Counted from the stretch's first letter, positions 10,270 through 22,605 are shown. The stretch: DNA of 64,000 nt from Pardosa pseudoannulata (GCA_032207245.1 CM063500.1:84901692-84965691); one strand, 5' to 3'. Program-made: numbers and translations. The notes: generated from the sequence alone by a model not told the origin.

Positions 10270-11029
10270 AGGTCCTGCGGTGTTGTTTAGACACTGCTAT
10301 ATGAATATATAAAATAATTGTAATAACTAAATAATTGCAGGACTTCTGTTACGAAATGTTTAGCTTTAAAACTTTTAATATTATTTCATGTAATTTTGAA
10401 TGTATGAATTATTAAAGTGGTCTAATATTGTTACAATATGTAAATAATCAAAAATTTCTTATAAATTGATTAAAATGCCATTGGGATAGAAGAGCATTTT
10501 TGATTAAATTAAAAATATCGTATGAAAATTAACTAAATTATTTTATGAATTTTGATATTTCCATATTGGTTTTCTTTTTAAATATTTATTTCAATAATTA
10601 AGAATATTAAAATGTTATATGCGCATTTAGAATGCAAATACTTTTCATTATAATCAGAAATATATTACATCCTTTAAAATTAAATGATACATTTCCATTA
10701 AAAGAACTAATCTCAAGGGCATTGCTTTTTCGATTCTGAATAACATTTCCATTTCTCTAAATAATAAATATCTGAGATATTTCATAAATCCTTGTGTTTC
10801 GTCCCCAAGCAATCACTAAATGTATCACGAAATATTATGAGACTAATATTACCGACGATGAAACATTGAATATTTTTATAGATTTAACAAAATTTAAAAT
10901 AACTTTTGATAGGAGTGTAATTAATTTCCCAGCAAATTTGATGGCATTAGGAAGGATTAACATCTCTATGGTTAAATTTAAATTTTAGATAACCATCAGG
11001 GACCGGATACAATGTGTGTTTCACAAACA
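10270..11029. other. Unannotated AT-rich spacer
   Basis: No mobile-element ends, repeats or convincing frames are visible. The 64-codon open frame at 10794-10988 has no motif and its composition matches the surroundings. Confidence 0.5.
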
Positions 11030-12905
11030 TTGTTATGAAATGTTTCCCTTTCCCGAAATTTAAGCCATAAATCGTTAAAGAAACTGTATTTAAATATATT
11101 TATAAATCAATAAATGCTTTTTAGCTTTTAAAGTCAGCTAGAATATCCACAATCATAAAGCATCTAGTTGAACGAAATAAGTTTTATTTTCAAGATCTTG
11201 GTGTTTTACGAATATATTAGTGGGCATATTTAACCTTAGAACGCTGTTGCTTTCTGAAGACTTTTGTAATGAAAATAATATAGTGTTATTAGTGTTACAG
11301 TGTGTTGCTTTTTTTCAAAATTCAAGCCATAAACCTTCAAAGAAACTGTATTTAAATATATTTCAAAATCAATTAATGCTCTTCAGTTTTTCCAGTCAGC
11401 CAGTATGCTCACAATCCTAAAGCATCTAGGTAAACGAAAGAAGTTTTGTTTTCAATTGCTTGGTGTTTCACGAATACATTAGTGTGCATATTTAACCTTA
11501 AAACGCTCTTGCTTTCTGAAGACTTTTATAATGAAAATAATATAGTGTTATTAGTGTTACAGTGTGATGCCCTTTTTCAAAATTGAATCCATAAATCTTT
11601 AAAGAAACTGTATTTAAATATATTTCAAAATCAATTAATACTCTTCAGTTTTTCCAGTCAGCCAGTATGCTCACAATCATAAAGCATCTAGGTAAACGAA
11701 AGAAGTTTTGTTTTCAAGTACTTGGTGTTTCACGGATACATTAGTGGGCATATTTAACCTTAGAAAGCTCTTGCTTTCTGAAGACTTTTGTGATGAAAAT
11801 AATATAGTGTTATTAGTGTGACAGTGGGTTGCCCTTTTTCAAAATTTAAGCCATAAATCTTTAAAGAAACCGTATTTAAATATATTTCAAAATCAATTAA
11901 TGCTCTTCAGTTTTTCCAGTCACCAAGTATGCTCACAGTCATAAAGCATCTAGTTGAATGAAAGAAGTTTTGTTTTTAAGTGCTTGGTGTTTCACGAATA
12001 CATTAGTGGACATATTTAGCCTTAGAACGCTCTTTCTTTCTGAAGACTTTTGTAATGAAAATAATATAGTGTTATTAGTGTTACAGTGTGATGCCCTTTT
12101 TCAAAATTTAAGCCATAAATCTTTAAAGAAACTGTATTTAAATATATTTATAAATCAATAAATGCTTTTTAGCATTTCCAGTCAGCTAGTATGCTCACAA
12201 TCATAAAGCATCTAGTTAAAAGAAATAAGTTTTGTTTTCAAGAACTTGGTGTTTCAAGAATATATTAGTGGGCATATTTAACCTTAGAACGCTCTTGCTT
12301 TCTGAAGACTTTTGTAATGAAAATAATATATGTTATTAGTGTTACAGTGTGTTGCCGTTTTTCAAAATTTAAGCCATAAATCGTTAAAGAAACTGTATTT
12401 AAATATATTTATAAATCAATAAATGCTTTTTAGCTTTTCCAGTCATTTAGAATGTTCACAATCATAAATCATCTAGTTGAACGAAATAAGTTTTGTTTTC
12501 AAGAGCTTGGTGTTTTACGACTACATTAGTGTACATATTTAAACTTAGAACGTACTTGCTTTCTGCAGACTTTTGTAATGAAAATAATATAGTGCTATTA
12601 GTGTTACAGTGTGTTACCCTTTTTAAAAATTGAAGCCATAAATCTTTAAAGAAACTGTATTTAAATATATTTCAAAATCAATTAATACTCTTCAGTTTTT
12701 CCAGTCAGCCAGTATACTCACAATCATAAAGCATCTAGTTAAACGAAAGAAGTTTTGTTTTCAAGTGCTTGGTGTTTCACGAATATATTAGTGTGCATAT
12801 TTAACCTTAGAACGCTCTTGCTTTCTGAAGACTTTTATAATGAAAATAATATAGTGTTATTAGAGTTACAGTGTGGTGCCTTTTTTCAAAATTTAAGTCA
12901 TAAAA
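11030..12905. repeat. Tandem array, ~262-bp unit, about 7 copies
   Basis: The marker TTTCTGAAGACTTTT recurs at about 11251, 11513, 11775, 12038, 12299, 12560 (as TTTCTGCAGAC) and 12822, a very steady 261-263 base period. Each unit also carries GTTATTAGTGTTACAGTG, AAGAAACTGTATTTAAATAT and CACAATCATAAAGCATCTAG. Copies are highly similar. Short frames at 11220-11420 and 11958-12161 are the same stretch in two units and are repeat-derived. The array ends abruptly near 12905. Confidence 0.93.
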
Positions 12906-13098
12906 AATGTATGTCATAATTGTTTTCCTTAGCAATAAAATTAATTTTAAAAGAGTTGTCTTGTAGACGTAACCGTAGTAACATTATTTAACATGAACAT
13001 GATAGTGCTCTACGGTCAGAATAATACAAGGGTTGGAATTTCAATAGTGGCAACTAATTATTAACAAGGAATACAAAAGTGATTCATGTCACCATGTT

Positions 13099-13248
13099 TT
13101 ACAGTCCTTCAATATAGTCACCAACGTTGTGTATAACCCGTTTTCAACGATGTGGAAGTCTCAGAACACTTGTAGTAGCGCCTGTTCTGTTGATAGTTCG
13201 AATGGACCTGTCTATTGCCGCAAGAATCTCTGGAACAGTTCTGAAGCG
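13099..13248 (-). pseudogene. Mariner-like transposase, C-terminal fragment
   Basis: On the minus strand, from about 13248 to the stop at 13099, the conceptual protein contains RTVPEILAAIDRSIRTINRT, then TSVLRLPHR, one in-frame stop (TGA where Trp is expected), then KRVIHNVGDYIEGL and a terminal stop. This is the usual C-terminal tail of mariner/Tc1-superfamily transposases, where an 'IL..ID.SIR' helix precedes an 'RW..(C/V)I...GDY.E' end. No upstream catalytic region is present, so it is an isolated 3' fragment. It is a different lineage from the mariner at 8150. Plus- and minus-strand frames over 13118-13341 are shadows. Confidence 0.75.
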
Positions 13249-13249
13249 G

Positions 13250-13829
13250 GGATTCATTGTGAAATAAATTATTATCTGATGTACATGTCTGATAAACCTG
13301 CATGGTTAACTTTCAGAAGCAACAAGACTAACAAAATTTGACAATAGCATTCAGGGTTAAAATTTTAAATGTATTTAAAAACGCTATAAAAGACTTTTAT
13401 TTCTTAACGTAGTAATAAACATTAGTGTAATTTACCTAATTAATCCACGGAATCAGGAGACCCCCCCCTAATTTACAGACTCCTCCTCAATGTCAGAGAT
13501 TATTTTGCGTGGCATCACAAACATCTTACACCCCTCCCCCTCAAACTGTTTGTAAATTTTTTTTCCTTAAGGGTATACTTTGTTTCGAAGTATCAAAATG
13601 CCAAAGTCGATATAACTTTGTCTAACTAATCGATTGTTACATTTTTTCATCCATTTTACTCCAAGAAGTAATTTTCCAATAAGAAAAACTAACCGAACAT
13701 TAAAAAAATTATGAAGTAGTTTATAAAAAAGTATACTTTTCAGTGTTATTTATTTTTATCATTTCTGCCCTAAAGGCAGTCTTTTCTGATAGAAATGCTA
13801 ACATGTTTTTGAAAGAATCTGCAAACAAA
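13250..13829. other. Spacer, nothing recognised
   Basis: A C-rich patch (CCTCCTCAATGTC, CACCCCTCCCCCTC) lies at 13455-13550, and the rest is AT-rich. I could not assign it. Confidence 0.4.
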
Positions 13830-15000
13830 TTTAGTCGGTCGTAACTTGTAAACGAAAAAACAACCAAGAAACTCAATTTAAATCTATGTCTTTAAATTTT
13901 GTGTTGCATTAGTAATATAAAGTAGATACTGAGCAGCGAACTTGTCAATTTTATTTATTCATTTTATTTATACACTGACAGCATTTTTTTCCGTGAAAGA
14001 TATGTGTCCCGGATTCTGAAAGAAACAGTAAAGAAATCGATTTTGTTTCAACTCGTGGAAAAAAAAAGTTTCCATTTAACTCAACGTGTTTAAATTTTTT
14101 GCCGCATTAGTAATGAATGAATATTTCTACCCAGATCTTTTTCAAAAAAGTGTCACTTAAATTTGGCCTTCAAACTGTATGACATGTGAGAAAAAATTGA
14201 CGAATAAAAGTAATTAAAAAGTAAATTAAAGCTTTACTTATGTACTTTTAACACATTGTGTGCCGGTACATTTCACAATTGAAATAGCACGTATAGATTG
14301 TTTTCAGAAATCTCAATATGTTATTTAATTTTTAACCAAACTTTTCGTTTTTTTTATTGAAAATATTTATAAATGAAAAAAATATAATATATATATATAT
14401 ATTATAGACAAAAAATACTTATAAACAAATATAACACATAAATACTTATATTATAATATATATATGTATATATATATATATTATAATATATAAATATACA
14501 TATTTTTGTAAATTTTATTTTATTATATATATATAATATTATATATTTTTTTTTATATATGTATAAATATTATTTTCGCATTAATAAAAAGTTAATTTGA
14601 AATCTAATTGATTTTATACTTAAATGTTGTTCAACCTCGACTAAAAAAAGTTTTTTATTTTTAAATTTTTCCAGAATTTTAGTAGACGAGAACATTAGTA
14701 ATGAAATGATATAAAATCTAATCAGTAACTTTTAAAGGTCTCACTAAATTTGGTGGACCTCAAAATTAATGTGAGAAAAAAATTCATAACGAATAAAAGA
14801 AAATTAAAAAGTATTAATTATTTTTAATACTTATTATGTACTTTTAACACATTGCGTGAGGGTACATTTCGCAGCGGAATTGTAACGGGAGCGGGCGTTT
14901 TGCGCGTAAATATAGTTATTCAGTTAAATCTCAATAGATCAAAAATTATTTAATTTTTTAAACAACTTTTCGTATTTTGTACTGAAATATATAAACAAAT
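13830..15000. repeat. Diverged duplications (~215-bp and ~596-bp offsets)
   Basis: The block around ACTTTTAACACATTG at 14244 recurs at 14840, with preceding AACGAATAAAAG-like and following GGTACATTTC-GC sequence also shared, giving an offset of about 596 bases. A shorter similarity links ~13850-13925 and ~14065-14125 (TTTAAATTTT-TG-GCATTAGTAAT). Copies are strongly diverged, so this is an old tandem duplication broken by AT expansions. Confidence 0.65.
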
Positions 15001-15023
15001 ATATAAATAGACAAATATTTAAG

Positions 15024-15055
<32 letters not shown>

Positions 15056-15392
15056 TATATTATACATATATATTTTATAATATAATATATATTATATATA
15101 TAATATAATAAAAAATAATTTTAAATATATAAATTATTTTTTTATATTATTATATTTATATATATATATAAATATAGTCTATATAAGAATCTATTTATAG
15201 ATATAGATATATTTCGTTTTCTGTATATATTATTATTGTAAAAATATATGTTGTTATATATGTATTATTATATATATAATATAATAAATAAAAATGTATA
15301 TATATATATATAAAATATATTATATATATTTATAATATATAAATATATATATATATATATATAATATAAAATATTTATAAATTTTATTATGT

Positions 15393-15427
<35 letters not shown>

Positions 15428-15960
15428 TTATATATAATATATAACATAAAATATATTATATATAATATATAATATACATAATATATATAATATAATAATA
15501 TAATAGATATAAATATAAATAATTAATATATATAAAAATAAATATAATTTTAAATAAATTATTTTTTTTTTTTTCACTTAAATTTTAATTTTTTCAGATC
15601 GAAGATGTTTTTTAATATTTTTAGTTGTAATAGTACATAGTAGATAGATTTAAATTTTGTTTTAAAATTATAATAAAAAAAATTTCATATACTATTGAAA
15701 TTTAATTAACTAATTTGTGCTTAATAATATTGTTTATAGCATGAATCATATTCTTTTTACTGTAGGCGTATATTATTATTATTTTTTATTATTATATAAA
15801 AAAAAAATAAATACAAAAAAAAAAAAAAATAAAGAAATATAAAAAATATATAATATATATATATAACAAATATATATAAATAATATAAAAATATATATAT
15901 AAATAATAAATATATAATATAAATATAAATATATAAATAATTTAAATCAAGGAAAAAAAA
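14380..15960. repeat. Low-complexity AT-rich region with (TA)n and A/T runs
   Basis: Almost pure A/T sequence occupies 14380-14590, 15010-15560 and 15770-15960, mixing (TA)n, TATAATATA and poly-A/poly-T. It interrupts the diverged duplication described above. The minus-strand frame at 15942-16184 is an effect of poly-A runs. Confidence 0.9.
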
Positions 15961-16247
15961 AAAAAAAAAATAAAAAAAGGGTAGGGGACGGATGACAAAA
16001 GAAGTAGTTTTTTTTTAAAATTGTAGACTAAACAAGAATATTGTAAGCGTATTGAAGAAAAAAAAAAAATCGTCAGAAAAGTAAAAGTACTTATATGTGT
16101 TATCCCGCATACAATGTTAAAAAAAAAGGGGAAATAAAAATAATTTATGAAGAAAGTGGAAAGAAGAAGTGGAATTTTGTTCAATTTCTGAAGAAGAATA
16201 GGATGTTTTGGGAAGCTTTCGTTTTGATTTCAACCCCTCTAGGTTTA

Positions 16248-16417
16248 GCCGAACGATGGCTGAATGACAGAGCGCTGCTATTCGGTAACGGAGTTCGTGG
16301 GTTAGAGTCCTATTTCTGGCATAGTTGCTTGTAGCTGTTCAGAATCAACTTTAAGCAGTAGGTCCCTGTCTCATTAGCCCTTGTGACAAAGCAGTACTAC
16401 AAACCAAACCAAACTTG
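16248..16417 (+). mobile_element. tRNA-derived SINE with 10-bp TSD
   Basis: The head GCCGAACGATGGCTGAATG, GTTCGTGGGTTAGAGTCC at the B-box position, the body TTTAAGCAGTAGGTCCC-TCTCATTAGC and the tail CAAACCAAACCAAAC match the copy at 9704. TCTAGGTTTA flanks it at 16238-16247 and 16418-16427. The B box is degraded (TTAGAGTCC for TTCGAATCC), so transcription of this copy is unlikely. Confidence 0.9.
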
Positions 16418-16680
16418 TCTAGGTTTAAGCTTGTAATACATTTTTACTGCCTACGGATAAAAATCCATGTTGCCTAGTTGCAAAATGTTTTGATAAAATT
16501 ATATCTAGTTACTGCCAAATTCTAAAAACTATTGCATTACTATTACATTGTTATATTAATGCAATAGTTTAATTCATTTTATACTCAATTCATGGGCAGA
16601 AATATTAAAAGAAAGTAGATTATTTTTATCAATTTAAAAATCAGTAAAGAGTCATAGTACCAGTTTTTTGAATGCATTAA

Positions 16681-17759
16681 ATGGAAAAAGATTCCAGAGA
16701 AATGATCTCAAAGCAATCATTTTTCACTGGGTATGTAAATACAGAAGTAACTAAGACAATTTAAGTTACTTGATATAGTGCAAACATTCCACTATAAAAT
16801 ATTTTATCGGCAAAAACTATAATATATATTTAAATTTAAATTTAAATAATTTAGATGTCCGAAATTCCTTGTAAACAGCAAATAAATTGCAGAAAGTTTC
16901 TTTAATATATCTCTCAAAAATTAAACTTAAAACACGTATATTTAAACCCTATTCTGTTTATAAACATAATCACATTTTCCTACATTTTCTTCCCGTAAAA
17001 TTAATTGGCATTTCAAAAGGTTCAAGAAATTTTGTATCTTTGAAAAGAAAATTGAAGAAACAACATTTTGTGGATCGTTTTCAAGTTTTAAATTAATAAC
17101 GGAGGAACAACCAAGACAAGTGAAAATGTGTAGTTGATCGTCTTTTGAAAAAAAAATTGCTAATTTTATTACATCGAAGGCAGCAAATTGCGAAAGATTC
17201 TCCTAAAATTATCTTGAAACATTAATTTGCCACTGGGTATGTAAATACAGAGGTAACTGAGACAATTTATATTACATTATTAAATATTTTATGAACAAAA
17301 GTTATATTATATTTTAATTTAAATTTAAATATTTTAAGCATACAAAATTCTTTAAACAGTAAATAGTTTGAAAAAAGTTTCTTTAATATATCTTTCAGAA
17401 ATAAAACTTATAAGACGCATATTTAAACCATATGATGTTCATAAACATAGACACATTTTTCTACTATTTCTTCCCTCGAAGTTATTTGGCCTTTTAAAAG
17501 ATTCAAGAAATTACTTTCGAATATTTGAAGAAACAACTTTCTGTGGACTGTTTTCAAGTCTTAAAATTATCAACGGTGGAACAATCAAGACAAGTGAAAA
17601 TGTTCAGCTGATCTTCTTCCAAAAAAGAAAAATGCTAATTTTAGAACTTCGAAAGCATTAAATTGCAAAAGATTTCCGAGAAATATTCTTAAAACCTTAA
17701 TATACCACCGGATATGTAAATACGGAGATATCTAAGACAATTTAAGTTACTTTATATGC
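16681..17759. repeat. Tandem repeat, ~475-506-bp unit, just over two copies
   Basis: The marker GGTATGTAAATACAGA occurs near 16729 and 17236, and as GGATATGTAAATACGGAG near 17711, giving offsets of about 506 and 475. Shared content includes TTTCTTTAATATATCT, TTCTTCCC, AGATTC(C)-GAGAAAT and GAAACAAC-TT-TG. The paired open frames at 16887-17096 and 17368-17661 are the same stretch in two units and share MxKVSLIYLS. They carry no known motif, and I treat them as repeat-borne. Confidence 0.85.
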
Positions 17760-18104
17760 AGTTGTCGAAGAATTTCTTTTTTATAAACTGCATTTGTATT
17801 GATTCCTGAAACTTTGATGTACGAATCCGTAAAACGAGTTTTTTGAGAATCCAATTCCTGAACTCTCGAAATTGGATCGCGAGTTGCGAAGAAATCACAC
17901 AGTTATCAAGAACTGATGAATGTAGAAGTCCGTATTTAATCAATTTTGTTACACAGATTCTACTTTTCGAGAAATTGTTATTCTGCCTAAACCCAGAGTG
18001 AAAAGGAAGTTATTGATCTCTCTAAAGGCGTACTATAAAACAATAAAGAAACAATGTTTTTTGAAAAAATTGAATTTAGTTATTGTTTGAAACTTTTCTG
18101 TCGT
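17760..18104. other. Spacer, nothing recognised
   Basis: No repeat boundary or element end is visible. The 63-codon minus frame at 17752-17943 has no motif. Confidence 0.4.
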
Positions 18105-18108
18105 TTAA

Positions 18109-18863
18109 CCGTTTGAGTGCGGCGAAGTGCTATCGAATTTCGCTTGTTTTGTGCTAAAAATGCGGAGAAGCGCAACAACGCTTCTCTTGTTTTGTACCGA
18201 AAATGCGGAGACGCTGATGTTGGTTAGTATAATTTTCGCATCTATTGAGAGCAGTTGAATTCATATCATCGCAGTTTGTATTCATTTTACTCAATTGTGA
18301 TCTTTAATAATAAGAGTTAAAATAAAATATAGTGGTAAGTAGTAATGCAGTAGAGCCGTATATTGTGGTACGGTAGAAAAAATGAGCGCGTTTTATTTAT
18401 TTATTTATTTGTAGTAAAAAAAAAACTTTTCGTTGTTGTATAGAAATAAGAACTGTTTTTATTTTCTCAACAAGTGTTATACTGATCATTATTGATGCTA
18501 TAGAGGAGTAATGGTTAGCAAGCAAAAATGCCACAGGAAGATTACCAATAAGTACAATGTTTTCTTTAGAAAAATTGCTTGGGCAACACTTGAGACAATG
18601 TGATGTATGCAGTAAAAAATGGTAATGGAATTAGACGATCCAACTTAATTTGCGCTATATGTAAAAAAGGAATTCATGGAATTTGTGCAGCAAAACATTC
18701 TTGTAATAAGTGAGAATAAAGAATATTTTTGTTTGTAAAAATTAATTGTTACATAATAATTAGTGTTAATTATAACCATTTCTATTGTTCTCCAAAAAAT
18801 TATTACTCATTTCATTCCGCACTATTAGCATATATATAAGAAAACTCTTCAGCACTCAGACGG
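18109..18863 (+). mobile_element. piggyBac element, internally deleted, 755 bp
   Basis: TTAA flanks both ends (18105-18108 and 18864-18867). The terminal inverted repeats are CCGTTTGAGTGC on the left and, in reverse complement, CCGTCTGAGTGC on the right. A remnant of the transposase cysteine-rich C-terminal domain is preserved near 18599-18712, and most of the transposase is missing. The left end has short direct motifs (GCGGAGAAGCGC, GCGGAGACGC) near 18160-18215 that could be subterminal binding repeats. Confidence 0.88.
18515..18712 (+). pseudogene. piggyBac transposase, cysteine-rich C-terminal remnant
   Basis: Around 18599 the plus strand encodes CDVCSKK. After a frame change it continues IRRSNLICAICKKGIHGICA and then AKHSCNK before a stop near 18712. 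The CxxC...CxxC...C/H spacing, close to the C-terminus, is the RING/PHD-like cysteine-rich domain that ends piggyBac transposases and binds the transposon ends. The upstream catalytic DDD region is absent. Context (TTAA and piggyBac TIRs on both sides) supports the call. Confidence 0.75.
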
Positions 18864-18887
18864 TTAAACGAGAAATTACATTAGTTG

Positions 18888-20102
18888 CAACTGTAAATAG
18901 TCACCTTAAGGGTTTAGTGGACTGTAAATGATTTGACTCTGTTTATAATAAATTTGCTTTATATTATGTTATTAACAATACATTTATTATATAAAAGTGT
19001 TTACAGTTCCAAGGTAAATAGTCACCGTAAGGAATGAGTGGACTTTAAATGATTTGACTCTGTTTATAATAAATATACTTTATAATATTATTAACAATAC
19101 ATTAATTATATAAAAGTGTTTACAGTTCTAAGGTAATTAATCACCGTAAGGGATCAGTGGACTTTAAATGATTTGACTCTGTTTATACTAAATCTGTTTT
19201 ATAATATGTTATTAACAATACATTTATTATATAAAAGTATTTACAGTTCCAAGGTAAATAGTAACCTTAAGGTTTTAGTGGACTCTAAATGACTTGACTC
19301 TGTTTATAATAAACCTGCTTTATATTATGTTATTAACAATACATTTATTATATAAAAGTGTTTACAGTTCCAAGGTAAATAGTCACCTTAAGGAATGAGT
19401 GGACGTTAAATGATTTGACTCTGTTTATAATAAATATGTTTTATAATGTTATTAACAATACATTTATTATATAAAAGTGTTTACATTTCCAAGGTAAATA
19501 GTCACCATAAGGGATGAGTGGACTGTAAATGATTTGACTCTGTTTATTATAAATTTGCTTTATATTATGTTATTAACAATACATTTATTATATAAAAGTG
19601 TTTACAGTTCCAAGTTAAATAGTCACCTTAAGGGATCAGTGGACTTTAAATGATTTGACTCTGTTTATAATAAATCTGCTTTATAATTTTATTAACAATA
19701 CATTTATTACATAAAAGTGCTTACAGTTCCAAGGTAAATAGTCACCGTAAGGAATGAGTGGACTTTAAATGATTTGACTCTGTTTATAATAAATCTGCTT
19801 TATAATATGTTATTAACAATACATTTATTATATAAAAGTGTTTACAGTTCCAAGGTAAATAGTCATCGTGAGGGATCAGTGGACTTTAAATCATTTGATT
19901 CTGTTTATAATAAATCTGCTTTATAATATGTTATTAACAATGCATTTATTATACCAAAGTGTTTACAGTTTCAAGGTAAATAGTCATCGTAAGGGATCAG
20001 TGGACTTTAAATGATTTGACTCTGTTTATAATAAATCTGCTTTATAATATGTTATTGACAATACATTTATTATATAAAAGTGTTTGCAATTCCAAGGTAA
20101 AA
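18888..20102. repeat. Tandem array, ~121-bp unit, about 10 copies
   Basis: The marker TTTGACTCTGTTTATAATAA recurs every 119-121 bases from about 18932 to 20018. Each unit also holds GGTAAATAGTCACC, AGTGGACTTTAAATGA and TATTAACAATACATTTATTA-ATAAAAGTGTTTACAGTT. Copies are very similar (a few substitutions, 2-3 base indels). It begins about 20 bases right of the piggyBac TTAA and ends abruptly near 20102. The unit has no preserved frame. Confidence 0.95.
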
Positions 20103-20849
20103 TCATAATAATTTAAAAGTTACTAATTATTAAATGTTTCAAAAGAAGCGTTACTAAAAACGCTTCATCCCCAACTCTGTTCCAAATAATAGTAACATTT
20201 TTGCGCAATAGGATAGCTTTGAGGCTTTAGAGTGAAACTTATTGACTATCGTAATTATTCACTGTAAATACAGCAAGAAAAAAATTATAGTTAAAATATC
20301 TATTTTCTGGTACAAAATATGTATGACAATTCTATTGATTTCTAAAAGAATAGATTTTTGCTCTTCGAAATATATTAACCTTAACTTGCTTTTATTTTAT
20401 GCTCTACTATTAAATATTTCGATAAATTTCTAAGGTATATGCCAGGGCTCAATGAGCCAAAAATGTTTCAAATAATTATTGAACATTTTGTTTTAAATTC
20501 TGTTTACTGTTAGTACGTTTTAATTATAACTGAATAGCCTTTTGTGATAATCACTTATAAGACGTAGGATATTAAAGGCCTCATTTGGTTCTTTTTCTTT
20601 GTTATATATTTTAATAGAATGATACAGAAATATTGAAATTTTAATCAAATTTTAGCCAGCTGACAGTCGACTATGGCAATGAGAGCACAATACTTTTCGA
20701 ATTGAAAAACATTCATTATAACAGTCTATTTTTGATTTAATATAAAATCAAAAAGTTCTGCTCTGTTTAGAATGAAATTTCTCTATGTCAGTAGTTCACA
20801 TACTTTTTAATCCAACGGACCCTTTTTCACCACATACATAGCAACGGAA
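20103..20849. other. Spacer, nothing recognised
   Basis: The sequence is AT-rich. A short palindrome, GGGCTCAATGAGCC, occurs near 20445. The open frame at 20242-20433 lacks motifs. Confidence 0.4.
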
Positions 20850-21660
20850 TCCTCTATATAATAATAGCCTAAGTTATCTGTCCGTCTGTCCACGAATTTA
20901 TGAAGCGATTGTACCTTGATTGGATAGAGGCGTCTATATTGGATTCTTGATGAGTTAGGGTTAGCAACGTTTGAAATTCCCCCTTCCCCCTTTTCTAGTA
21001 TTTAGGGCCATTATGTCAAGTACTATTTTAACCCCTTAAGAGCAGGCGATTCAATCTATCAATTTGTCACATAAAAAGTTAAAAATAGCATTTTTCTATT
21101 ATGATATCATTCCTTTAACCATCTCATTTAATGATTTCTTATTTTAAAAATTATATAAATATCGTTTGCATTATTTTCATACTCTTTATCACTGAAATTA
21201 GATATATCGTAAACATTTTTTTTATATCTGGCTTCAATAATAGAGTAGGTACATATCCAATAATTTTAAATTTAATCATCGATTTTTTTTTTTGTTGCAA
21301 CGAAAATTTTATCACCGCTATCAACAACAAATTCTATCTACCTCCAGGGTGTAGTGGAAATGATAGTTTCATTCCTTTACTTCCATTAATTATTGTGGCA
21401 AAAAAATTGGGAGGAAAGATGATTTCGACGTACCTAAGAAAACTTTGAATTATCTTTCTAAATGAATTGAACTTGATTCTAAACTGCATTCACAGTATCG
21501 GGAGACTTTAGAGGAGTATGGAGAAAAACCAATTGAGTGTGTACCCGATAATTCTCAGTGAAAAAACAAACCTTTTTTTTTATCTGCCTTATAGGGTACT
21601 TTACAATTCTGAAAAATTAAAAATTTTGCTGATTCCGTCATATGACAGGTTATATGCTAG
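20850..21660 (+). mobile_element. Non-autonomous Helitron, complete, 811 bp
   Basis: The 5' end is A|TCCTCTATATAATAATAG at 20850. The 3' end is a hairpin, CCGTCATATGACAGG (21635-21649), followed by TTATATGCTAG, with the canonical CTAG at 21657-21660 and T immediately after. These are the diagnostic Helitron features: 5'-TC, 3'-hairpin then CTRR, insertion between A and T, and no target duplication. It encodes no Rep/helicase; the frame at 21131-21448 has no motif. This copy is the best reference for the family in the window. Confidence 0.93.
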
Positions 21661-21715
21661 TCTCTGAATAAATACTACTTAATGAGAAACTAAGGATATC
21701 ATTGATTGAACTTAA

Positions 21716-22336
21716 CCCTCTAAGCTTTACGCACGTAATTTTCTCCCCAGCCGATGTTGTTTTCAATCGCATGTGCACGTGTTATGAGGTGATTTAGATA
21801 CATAAAAAATCTTTTAATTAAATGGTTATAATAGTTGTACTTGTAATAAAACTGTGGGATTTAAATCTAACTAATATATATTATGTTATAATAGATCATT
21901 ATATTAATGGTGAGTAATCTTAATAAATCAAAGAGTTAAGAAATCAAATAAAGTAAACAAATGAAATAAACTAAAAAATGATCAATTGTGATCTTTGTAG
22001 CATTTCCCATCAGAATGGTGTTCAATGGTGTCATGAACTCGACCACTTTCCCATAATCTTCCAGAATTCCTTCCACTTCTTAGCATGGAATTTCTTCTAA
22101 GTTCAACGTCATATGACGGAGTATACCAGATGACCGTACATTTAAAACGCATATTATATTGAATGGGTTCTCATTTGTCTTCTTTAACATGTTTATAGTT
22201 GCATTCATGGAATCATGCATAGGGTTAGCCATGTAACCCTTTACGGATACCATTCTTTATTCTTCGAATGCCTGAATGAAGAGCTTATGTTGGATATTCC
22301 ATTTCTCTTCGTTGGCAGCTGTAACGCCTAAGAGGG
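21716..22336. mobile_element. piggyBac-like MITE, 621 bp
   Basis: TTAA lies at 21712-21715 and 22337-22340. The left end reads CCCTCTAAGC and the right end in reverse complement reads CCCTCTTAGGC. No transposase is preserved. It contains, near 21790-21865, a block resembling the inverted-repeat start of family A (ATGAGGTGATTTAGAT with GATTTAAATCTAAC), and near 22106 the string CGTCATATGACGG that also forms the Helitron 3' hairpin. It starts only ~55 bases after the Helitron. Confidence 0.72.
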
Positions 22337-22340
22337 TTAA

Positions 22341-22605
22341 ACATAAAAACTAAACACTATAAAATAATATAAAAATGTCGGTAATACAAAATGTAATTTT
22401 TTTCATGAAATAATACAAATAAAATGATGCATTGATCAAAAGTATTAATGGGATTAATGGCCTTGTTTTTGATTGCTCTTCAAAGTTTTAGTTATATTGA
22501 AGAAATAATTACTCTCAAGGCTTAATGGGCGTAGTGGTTTTTTTTAACTAGTTCTTTTTAAACGGCTTTAACTTACAAATATTTAGTTTTGTTTTTACAG
22601 TAACA

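Noticed and set aside
13129..13341. 70-codon plus-strand ORF with several cysteines
   Set aside because: It lies opposite the mariner-like C-terminal fragment, which explains the composition.
16887..17661. Two similar ORFs that could be a duplicated gene
   Set aside because: They are the same stretch of a ~490-bp tandem repeat, without motifs, and the surrounding non-coding parts are conserved equally well.
18888..20102. CRISPR-like regular repeats
   Set aside because: The whole 121-bp unit is repeated without unique spacers, and the DNA is eukaryotic, so it is a tandem satellite.
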